Positions 57,620 to 64,000 of a stretch of 64,000 nt of DNA are shown one piece after another. The DNA is from Candidatus Defluviilinea gracilis (GTDB lineage Bacteria > Chloroflexota > Anaerolineae > Anaerolineales > Villigracilaceae): contig JADJWS010000002.1 in NCBI GenBank assembly GCA_016716235.1, positions 514,045-578,044 of the forward strand. The letters run 5' to 3'. Every line of letters starts with the position of its first letter. The first letter of the stretch is position 1. The notes under the pieces are model-generated. The model was given only the letters and a program-made list of their open reading frames with translations. It searched no databases and was not told where the DNA came from. A program made the translations under genes and the position numbers.

Positions 57620-58816
57620 CTACTTTTTACTTTTTTTCGCCGTTTTGCCGTGACCCATAATGCGCTCATACGCAGACATCCACTCGTGGGCGACGTTCAT
57701 CAACTCCTGAAGTTGTTGCTCGGTGGCATCCGTCGTCTGGTGGACCTGGTCTTGTATGGTTTGGATCGACTCGACCAGCGGATCGATGCGTTCTTCCAGT
57801 TTTTGCATCACGCGGCGGACATCTTTTGTGCCTTCGTCTTGCGATAGTGTATAGCCCGTCCAACGTTTCTGGTCGTCGGCTTTGAAGGTTACCCATTCCT
57901 GCCGCAGGCGGTCTTCTGTCAGGCGCTGCATTTCGGTCACTTCGTTGATACGTCGTTCGAGTTTGGTGTTGAGTTCGTTGTAGGTCTCCTGCGCTTTCTT
58001 TGCGGAGCGCAGGGTTTCTCCAAGTTGAACGATCTGCTGATCAAGCGTTTCGGCTTGTTGTTTGACCGTGTCGAATTTTTCTTTCCATTCTTTGTAAGTA
58101 TGCTCGCGGTCGATCTGCGCAACGGTCTGGCTTTCGATAAATGTGGTCTGCGCTCTCTTGCGTTCAGATTCAGAGAGCATGAGTTCGTTCATGCGGCTGT
58201 CGATGGTTTTCAGCCCGTCTGCGCTAAGGTCTGCTTTGGCGCGGGCTTCGTCGATTCGTTTGCGAACGGCGGTCAACTCGCCGTGCAGGTCGGCGACTCG
58301 TTTTGTATCTTGTTTGCGCGTCTCTTCAAATGCTTTTTGCGAGCGCAGGGCTTCATCGGCGGCGCGGATGGCGCTGTCGATGTTGGGATGTAATTCTTTG
58401 ATGGCGAGTTGCAGGCGGGCATCTTCGTTGGGCAGGGCTTTGAGTTGCCGCTTGATGTCGGTGAGGTCGGTGGCTTTTTTCAACGCCTCGAGCGATTTGG
58501 TTAACGGTTCCAAATCTTGGGCGTGTCGCTTGATCAATTCCTTTTCGCGTTTTTCGATCCGTTTCTCAACCGTATCGATCGCCTTGTTCATATCTTCGCG
58601 TTGTTTGGCGAAGATCGAGTCGAATTGGTCCAGGCGCGCCGTAGTGGATGCGACCTCTGCGATCTGTTTGTTCAGCGGCTTGATCTGTTTGGCAACTGCC
58701 TCGATGTTTCCCTCTAGCGCCGCCATGCGTTCTTCGAGCGTGACGAGGGTCCTTCGTGTTTTGCGATGTTCGTCATCCAACCAGGCAATGCGTTTTACGA
58801 TCTGTTCAAAATCCAT
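57620..58816 (-). CDS. Long coiled-coil protein of unknown function
   Basis: 398 residues. Nearly the whole length shows heptad patterns with many Lys, Glu, Arg and Gln (LVTLEERMAALEGNIEAVAK, LERRINEVTEMQRLTEDRLR), with no membrane segment, cysteine or enzyme motif. It ends in a Lys-rich tail (GHGKTAKKSKK). Probably a cytosolic filamentous or scaffold protein; similarity to Smc-type arms is compositional only. GGAGGAAG precedes the ATG and TATAAT lies about 25 bases upstream. Family not recognised. Confidence 0.7.
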   Translation of the reverse strand: MDFEQIVKRIAWLDDEHRKTRRTLVTLEERMAALEGNIEAVAKQIKPLNKQIAEVASTTARLDQFDSIFAKQREDMNKAIDTVEKRIEKREKELIKRHAQDLEPLTKSLEALKKATDLTDIKRQLKALPNEDARLQLAIKELHPNIDSAIRAADEALRSQKAFEETRKQDTKRVADLHGELTAVRKRIDEARAKADLSADGLKTIDSRMNELMLSESERKRAQTTFIESQTVAQIDREHTYKEWKEKFDTVKQQAETLDQQIVQLGETLRSAKKAQETYNELNTKLERRINEVTEMQRLTEDRLRQEWVTFKADDQKRWTGYTLSQDEGTKDVRRVMQKLEERIDPLVESIQTIQDQVHQTTDATEQQLQELMNVAHEWMSAYERIMGHGKTAKKSKK

Positions 58817-58856
58817 AACTTCCTCCGAAATCAGGCAGGATTATACCGTAGCCATC

Positions 58857-60347
58857 CTAAGAGACTGTATTGCTGCCACATATCGTCCCGATGTCCTTCG
58901 GGAGAGCGCACAGAGAACTCTGAGAAAACCTGTAAAAGCTCTGCCAACGACCCAGATGCTCGAACATCAATGGGAGTTGCGCGAGAAAAACTTGCACGGT
59001 CTGTGGGAACAACCCCAGGATGAAAAGCCCGATCATCCCCAGCCCAAGCATAATCATCTGCGGGAGGTTTTCGCGCGGTTTCCAACTGGCGAACTCATCT
59101 GCCATCGCGAACACCGCCAGCGAACGCACGGCACTCACTAGAAACCCTGCCATACCAAGACCCATCCAAATGGCAGAGGCGGAGGATGCGCGTGAAATAT
59201 TTTCCCAAAGCGCCAGCCGCGGCGGGAAACTTGCCAAGAGGGGGAACGCGCCTGTGGATAACGTGGCGAGGACGATTCCCGTTGCGGCTAACGGCGTATT
59301 CCTCAACATACCGCGCGTCGATGAAAAGCGCATCGTTTCGGCGTTTTCCTTGATGATGTTCAGCGCGAGCGACCATAAGGCGAGAGTTAATGCGCGCGCG
59401 GGTATCAATAAGAACAGGATCGGGATGCCATACCGGGAATCAACGCTGAGCGCCAGAATGGAGAACCCGGTTTCTGCGATAGACGCATACGCCATGATGC
59501 GTCCGAAGTGACGTTGAAAAGCCGCCCACAGCCCGCCTGTCGTTACCATGAGCAAGCCGGCAAATTGGAGCGCTGAAATGAGTTGCGGCGAGGAGCGTAT
59601 CCACGAATAGCGGTCGAGGAACCCCGCGCCGAAGAGGATCGTGATAGTGGGCAGAATCCATAACAGGAAGCCGACCGTAAATGGAGGCGACTCCTCCATC
59701 AGCATGGGAATCCAGTTGTACAGAGGAAAGATCGCGAGTAGGAACGCGAAGCCCAGTCCCAGCACGGAAGCGGATTGCGCCGCGAGAGCGAGGTCGCCGG
59801 GGCTGGCTTCTACGCCGGCGAGTAACCAGCCTGCCAATAAAATGAATGGCATGGCAAGCGTCTGATAGATCAAGAAACGAACGATACCTTTGCCGGGTGT
59901 TGCATACAAGGAGGAGAGCATGGGTATCGATATGAGGATCGCCATCTCGATAAATAATGCCGCATAGAGGAATGGTTGCACTGCCAGCGCGGCGACCATC
60001 AAAGCGGTGATCATGAGTCCGACGGGCGCCACGCGCGCTGAGCGTTCAGCCGCGAGCGACCCAAAAAACCAGAGCGATGAGCCGGCATAGATCAACGCGA
60101 GCAATGACCCCTCGGCGGGCGAGATCAAGAGCGCGCGCCCGAGTATGGATATGGACGAATCGATTTTTACGGAGAATTCTCCAAACCGCAACGCCGTTTC
60201 GATCGGGATGAACTGCGCGAGAAGCGCGAGCAGAACGGCAAGCGTTCCTCCGAGCGCGCTGATGGCGCGCGCATTACGGACGAATAGAAGCAGGATGCCA
60301 AACCCAAGCGGTACGAGGATCCAAATCGTGGGCGCGTTTGTGGTCAC
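58857..60347 (-). CDS. Antiporter-like membrane subunit, NuoN/HyfF type (divergent)
   Basis: 496 residues, about fourteen membrane helices. The fold follows complex-I antiporter-like subunits: ALFIEMAILI holds the TM5 Glu, and FPLYNWIPMLMEESPPFTVG matches PFHxWxPDxYxGAPxPV. By eye, the Lys before PFH (GFK in NuoN) is replaced by Ala in FLLAIFPLYNW, and a later channel Lys by Thr. Proton pumping may be altered or lost. Its start overlaps the small NuoK-like gene by 4 bases. The C-terminal tail (SSLCALPKDIGTICGSNTVS) looks intergenic. Confidence 0.75.
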   Translation of the reverse strand: MTTNAPTIWILVPLGFGILLLFVRNARAISALGGTLAVLLALLAQFIPIETALRFGEFSVKIDSSISILGRALLISPAEGSLLALIYAGSSLWFFGSLAAERSARVAPVGLMITALMVAALAVQPFLYAALFIEMAILISIPMLSSLYATPGKGIVRFLIYQTLAMPFILLAGWLLAGVEASPGDLALAAQSASVLGLGFAFLLAIFPLYNWIPMLMEESPPFTVGFLLWILPTITILFGAGFLDRYSWIRSSPQLISALQFAGLLMVTTGGLWAAFQRHFGRIMAYASIAETGFSILALSVDSRYGIPILFLLIPARALTLALWSLALNIIKENAETMRFSSTRGMLRNTPLAATGIVLATLSTGAFPLLASFPPRLALWENISRASSASAIWMGLGMAGFLVSAVRSLAVFAMADEFASWKPRENLPQMIMLGLGMIGLFILGLFPQTVQVFLAQLPLMFEHLGRWQSFYRFSQSSLCALPKDIGTICGSNTVS

Positions 60348-60937
60348 AATGCCTCCGGTTCACGGTGTTGTGAAGCGATCATCAGGTAGGAACCGACCAG
60401 CGCCAGCCCCAGGTTGATGACCACCAACAGGGCAACCACCAGCGCGGAAGATTCAACGGAGGAATAGATGATTTCAAAACCGGCAATGACGGTGAGCAAG
60501 CCCTGTGTTACGCGCAGAATGTGCGATGTGATGCCCAGGTGAAGTAAACCCAAGCCAACCAGCAATAATCCGCCCGCAGTGACTGCCGCGCCGGCGTCAG
60601 CCATGATGTTGTTTATAGAGGGCGTTGCGCCTGCCACGATCAAGACGACCATCCCTGCGGCAAACAGGCTGAACAGCCTTCCCCGGGGCCAGAGATTTTC
60701 CTCCGAATCATCGTCTGTCATGTCAGACCGCGTCATGCCGAGGATCGCGGAGCACATCCACCCTGTCACCACTTTGACGGAAGCCATGCTAAGCGGCAAA
60801 TGGGGGAGGAGCAGGATGAACATGGCGAAATACTGCGCGGCAAGGAAGACAATGCTGATTCGCCAGTCTCGCGCGGTGAGCAGTCCCACCGAGGTGACGA
60901 GGATGACAACGACCGCGACCCAAACAAGGATGTTCAT
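60344..60937 (-). CDS. Small antiporter-like subunit, NuoK/HyfE type
   Basis: 197 residues with about six membrane helices in two groups separated by an acidic loop (MTRSDMTDDDSEENLWPRGR). The second half (GAAVTAGGLLLVGLGLLHLG, GFEIIYSSVESSALVVALLV) resembles NuoK/HyfE-type subunits, where a Glu in the membrane (FEII) joins the proton path. Located between the two larger antiporter-like genes with 1- and 4-base junctions, so it is a third part of the same complex. The first half is not recognised. Confidence 0.65.
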   Translation of the reverse strand: MNILVWVAVVVILVTSVGLLTARDWRISIVFLAAQYFAMFILLLPHLPLSMASVKVVTGWMCSAILGMTRSDMTDDDSEENLWPRGRLFSLFAAGMVVLIVAGATPSINNIMADAGAAVTAGGLLLVGLGLLHLGITSHILRVTQGLLTVIAGFEIIYSSVESSALVVALLVVINLGLALVGSYLMIASQHREPEAL

Positions 60938-60938
60938 C

Positions 60939-62498
60939 TCAAGGAATCCTTTGGGTGAAGAAAGAGATGAAGAGGGCGAGAAAGAGCAAAGTCCACATAA
61001 TTCCGCTGTCGCCCTCGAGGATGTTCGAGAAGATATTGCTCAGTCTGCCTAATTGACGATATACATTCCATGCGGATTGATATAACCAATCGAGCCACGT
61101 CAGGTTGGCGGGGCGCACCCAGTGCGCGCGGACCGGGTTGAGGATGCGAATACGCGGGGTGAACCAGATCAAGCCGAAAGTGAGGGCAGAGGCGGCAAGT
61201 CCCGCGATCACGTTGCCGAATTGCAGCGAGCCGTCCCCGCCAAACCATCCTAGAAAGACGATCACCGCCAACAGCAAAATGATTCCGATAGGGTAGATAT
61301 TTTTTCCCCAAAGTGGTTGATCCTCGTAATATTCGCGCGATGCGGGTGGGCGAAGAATGTGTCGGATAAACCCAGACACCAGCATGGCTTGCGCAAGCAG
61401 GAGCGGAAGCCACGCCAGGAAGAAGCCGGTTCCGCCGGACCATCCGCTGGCGGTCAGTGAAAATGGGAGCGCGGAAATTCCAAACACGGCGATCCATAGC
61501 GAGCGCACGAGCCATTTGTTCGGCTCCGAAGACAAAAACAAAACGCCGCCGCATAGGATGAGGGCGCAACTCCATGCCGCCGCGCCGATGGGATTTGCGC
61601 GCAAGGCGGCGGCAACTGCCAGCGAGCCAACACCGATCAACCAGAATGGGCGCCCTGTTAATTCATCCGGAGCGCGCAACCACATCCACCCGCCGTATAA
61701 CGCGGCGAAAGCGATGAGTATCAGAATGTATGGGGTGAAAGGCGAGTTGATACTGCCGGCGGGAATGCGCGCCAGCAAAATGAGGCTGGATCCTGCGGAG
61801 ATCATCCGCAATACAGTGCCAAAGCCTCGGCGTAATGCGGATCTGCCGGGATATGGCAGATGCAGAGGTAAAACGCCGATCCGCAACGCCGCGGCAAGCG
61901 GGAGGAATAAAGAGGCTTGTGATGTCAAAGCGTGGAAATCCAACGTAACCCCTTGAGCCGCGCTCGCCACATTTGCCCAGAGTAAAACCAGGGTGCCTGC
62001 AATGCGCGCTGCGAACGAAATCACTACTCGTTCGCCCAGCGTTGGCTCTTCGACAAAACGTAGTTGAACGATGAGATCGACGAGATCGATCGCCGCCCAG
62101 ATCAATGCAAGGGTAACCGGGTTATCGGCGACGGCGGCAAGCGTTCCCAGCGAGGAAAGCACGAGCGCGCCAACCCAACTTAATGCGCTGGGAAAGTTGC
62201 TCCTTACCACCGAAGTGATAATCACCGATAAAGTGAGCGTGAGCATGCTTAATGCAAACGCCCAAGCGATTGGGTCAGTGACAAAAGTTGGCGATTGTGA
62301 AAACAACGAAACGGGTTGCCAGATCAAGAACTGCAAACGATCCGTCTTGTTGATCCACGCGAACACGCTTGCCCACGCCAGGAACGCGCCAACGGCGGCA
62401 ATCAACCACGTATAGCCCGCGGCGGGTAGAAAGACCCGCACCATCAACACAAGCAGAGCGGTAACGAGAAGAATGCCAACTGTGATGAGAATGAACAT
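60939..62498 (-). CDS. Antiporter-like membrane subunit, NuoL/HyfB type (divergent)
   Basis: 519 residues, about fifteen helices plus an amphipathic C-terminal stretch (WLDWLYQSAWNVYRQLGRLS) similar to the lateral helix region of NuoL/MrpA relatives. LALIWAAIDLVDLIVQLRF corresponds to TM5 with Asp in place of Glu, and LRIGVLPLHLPYPGRSALRR to the PLHxWLPD loop with Arg in place of the Lys. The three-gene set lacks redox subunits and MrpE-G, so it is not a standard complex I, hydrogenase or Mrp antiporter. Confidence 0.75.
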   Translation of the reverse strand: MFILITVGILLVTALLVLMVRVFLPAAGYTWLIAAVGAFLAWASVFAWINKTDRLQFLIWQPVSLFSQSPTFVTDPIAWAFALSMLTLTLSVIITSVVRSNFPSALSWVGALVLSSLGTLAAVADNPVTLALIWAAIDLVDLIVQLRFVEEPTLGERVVISFAARIAGTLVLLWANVASAAQGVTLDFHALTSQASLFLPLAAALRIGVLPLHLPYPGRSALRRGFGTVLRMISAGSSLILLARIPAGSINSPFTPYILILIAFAALYGGWMWLRAPDELTGRPFWLIGVGSLAVAAALRANPIGAAAWSCALILCGGVLFLSSEPNKWLVRSLWIAVFGISALPFSLTASGWSGGTGFFLAWLPLLLAQAMLVSGFIRHILRPPASREYYEDQPLWGKNIYPIGIILLLAVIVFLGWFGGDGSLQFGNVIAGLAASALTFGLIWFTPRIRILNPVRAHWVRPANLTWLDWLYQSAWNVYRQLGRLSNIFSNILEGDSGIMWTLLFLALFISFFTQRIP

Positions 62499-62567
62499 GC
62501 GACAGGTATTTTATCAGGTTTGACCCGCTCGTCTCTTTATGGGAGCGGCTATTTGGGCGCGCTAAGC

Positions 62568-62613
62568 CACCGAGATCACAGAGAAGTTGAGATTGTTCTC
62601 TGTGATCTCGGTG
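62568..62613. repeat. CACCGAGATCACAGAGAA inverted repeat
   Basis: Perfect 18-base arms (62568-62585 and 62596-62613) around a 10-base loop between divergent genes. Same wording as the element at 25055. Related pieces without arms are near 13040 and 17870. Confidence 0.8.
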
Positions 62614-62724
62614 TTCTCTGTGGCAAAGAGGGTTTTTACACACTTGTTTCACCACTCCCCTCTTTGATAGGGAATTGAAACGAGCGGGATTTGCATCATC
62701 ACTCATTTGTTGTAGAATCCCGAC

Positions 62725-63990
62725 ATGCGCTTCTTACACACCCTCGTCATTTCCGTGTTGCTTTTTCTTACAGGATGCAATGCGGCGGCAGATAAGGTTT
62801 CAGCCGAAGAACTCCCCTCTCCAACCCCTTTTCAGTCCCTGACGAATATCGCTTCAGATGCCCCTTATTCTGATTCGGCTCCCACGCCGGTTTACCTGCC
62901 CACACTGACCCCCCTTCCCCCTTTTACGCCAACCCCGTTCCTCATCATGCCGGAATACATCCCCGCCGATGCGATGATCCCAGCCTTCACTGTGACCACA
63001 ACCTTGAATCCATTAACCGGCTTGCCGCCCGTCGACCCGGCGTTGTTGCAACGCCGCCCGATGGCGATCAAAGTGGCGAACTACCCGCGCTATATGCGCC
63101 CGCAATCCGGCCTGACGCTCGCCGACCAGGTTTTTGAATATTACATTGAAGACGGTTTGACGCGTTTCATCGCGGTATTTTATGGCAACGATTCGGAATG
63201 GGTGGGACCCGTTCGCTCCGGACGTTACTTCGATGAACACGTGCAACGCATGTATCACGCCTTCCTGGTATTCAAATTTGCCGACCCGCGCGAACTGGGA
63301 TATTTTCAAGGGAGCGAATTTGCCGATCTCCTACTCACACCGACGAACGGCTCGTGTCCGCCCTTCCACTTTTTAACGGAACGCGAACAGACGGTCGAGC
63401 CGTACAATAATTCATATTTCAACACCACCCTCATGGCAGATTGCGCCTTGCGCGGCGGAAAAGATAACTCACCCCAGATCATCCGCGATGGGTTGTTCGA
63501 CGCCGCGCCTCCGGCGGCGGGACTGGGCGGCATCAAGATTTCCACTCACTATTCTGCAGACTCGTATCATTACTGGCTATATAGCCCGCAAGATCAGCAG
63601 TACTACCGCTATCAAGAAATTGCCGACGTTCGCGACGGCAAGGAAGGTTCTTATGCGCCGCTTGTCGACCGCGTCACATCGCAACATGTTCATGCGGCGA
63701 ACGTGGTCGTGATGCTTGCTTATCATTCTTTCGCCAACGAGTACGATGAAGACGACGAGGTCTTCAAGATCGATCTCACTGGCTCCGGTGAAGCATACGT
63801 CTTCCGCGATGGGATAGGGATACCGGCAAAATGGTACCGAACGAACCCAGATCAGCCGCTTTACTTCGCCACGCTGGATGGCGCGCCCATTTACCTGCGA
63901 CCAGGCATCACGTTTTACGAAGTGATCGGATCGCGGTCATTTGTGGAACAAGCCAGCGGCGAATGGAATTTTCGACACGACCCACCGTAA
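62725..63990 (+). CDS. DUF3048 lipoprotein (YerB-like)
   Basis: 421 residues, complete. Lipobox LFLTGC (Cys18), a Thr/Pro-rich linker (about 30-85), then the two DUF3048 lobes: NPLTGLPPVDPALLQRRPMA, SGLTLADQVFEYYIEDGLTR, VGPVRSGRYFDEHVQRMYHA in the first and KWYRTNPDQPLYFATLDGAP, IYLRPGITFYEVI in the second. The fold occurs in YerB-type extracytoplasmic proteins; function unknown. TTGCAT-16-TAGAAT ends 6 bases before the ATG with no ribosome site: a leaderless transcript is likely. Confidence 0.88.
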   Translation: MRFLHTLVISVLLFLTGCNAAADKVSAEELPSPTPFQSLTNIASDAPYSDSAPTPVYLPTLTPLPPFTPTPFLIMPEYIPADAMIPAFTVTTTLNPLTGLPPVDPALLQRRPMAIKVANYPRYMRPQSGLTLADQVFEYYIEDGLTRFIAVFYGNDSEWVGPVRSGRYFDEHVQRMYHAFLVFKFADPRELGYFQGSEFADLLLTPTNGSCPPFHFLTEREQTVEPYNNSYFNTTLMADCALRGGKDNSPQIIRDGLFDAAPPAAGLGGIKISTHYSADSYHYWLYSPQDQQYYRYQEIADVRDGKEGSYAPLVDRVTSQHVHAANVVVMLAYHSFANEYDEDDEVFKIDLTGSGEAYVFRDGIGIPAKWYRTNPDQPLYFATLDGAPIYLRPGITFYEVIGSRSFVEQASGEWNFRHDPP

Positions 63991-64000
63991 TTGGCGTATC

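Noticed and set aside
58857..62498. Complete NADH dehydrogenase or Mrp antiporter operon
   Set aside because: Only three membrane genes; no Fe-S, flavin, quinone-site or MrpE-G subunits are next to them.

Overview
The window looks like a chromosomal segment of a Chloroflexota bacterium, most likely class Anaerolineae. This is inferred from gene content and style, not from a marker gene. The pointers are many lipoproteins with Thr/Pro-rich linkers, MoxR-DUF58 and RuvB neighbourhoods of familiar type, a LysM-M23 envelope protein, DUF2905 and DUF3048 proteins, several PIN-type toxin-antitoxin pairs, and intergenic spaces full of short palindromic repeats. Almost all DNA is ordinary chromosome. 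No phage, transposase gene, CRISPR array or rRNA is visible. Three tRNAs are present: Thr(CGT), Arg(TCG) and Val(CAC).

Layout. 0-8.6 kb: the 3' end of a class-III aminotransferase, a decayed RHH/PIN pair, tRNA-Thr, a GT4 glycosyltransferase, a DUF3267 zincin, an NAD-epimerase and an alpha/beta hydrolase lying between two copies of a NYN-gene 3' end, a lipoprotein and a glutaredoxin. 8.6-18 kb: tRNA-Arg, MoxR/DUF58/MBL, a LuxR-HTH/DUF805 fusion, an RibD-C/DHFR-like reductase, a lipoprotein, a methyltransferase with an in-frame UGA, two DUF1801 paralogues and upp. 18-25 kb: a TetR gene divergent from an exporter operon (two ABC ATPases, one fused to a cNMP-binding domain, then an FtsX permease and an HlyD-like lipoprotein), with a consensus promoter and two palindromic operators. 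25-37 kb: ruvB, two toxin-antitoxin pairs, queA, patatin, UDG, an S51-like protein, pyrimidine phosphorylase, a giant TPR protein and ndk.

37-49 kb is the most unusual block. It is a tightly packed minus-strand run: HlyD-like lipoprotein, ABM protein, PucC-family MFS carrier, LolD-like ATPase, FtsX permease, a rifampicin-phosphotransferase-like PEP-utiliser, a PlsY-like acyltransferase and a lipase-like hydrolase, several joined by 4-nt overlaps, followed by SGNH and EamA genes. It may be an undescribed export or tailoring system for a hydrophobic small molecule or lipid.

49-64 kb: RsfS (apparent CTG start), ThpR, a response regulator, DUF1684, an ECF sigma/anti-sigma pair, tRNA-Val, LysM-M23, MFS, SRAP, SelB, a coiled-coil protein, a three-gene antiporter-like membrane module that lacks several expected ionisable residues, and a DUF3048 lipoprotein.

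SelB in this window gives meaning to the in-frame UGA in the methyltransferase at 15.4 kb, which is followed at the right distance by a SECIS-like hairpin. A dispersed 82-bp palindromic repeat occurs four times. Other intergenic-type repeats have entered coding sequence (queA, an ABC ATPase, probably UDG).
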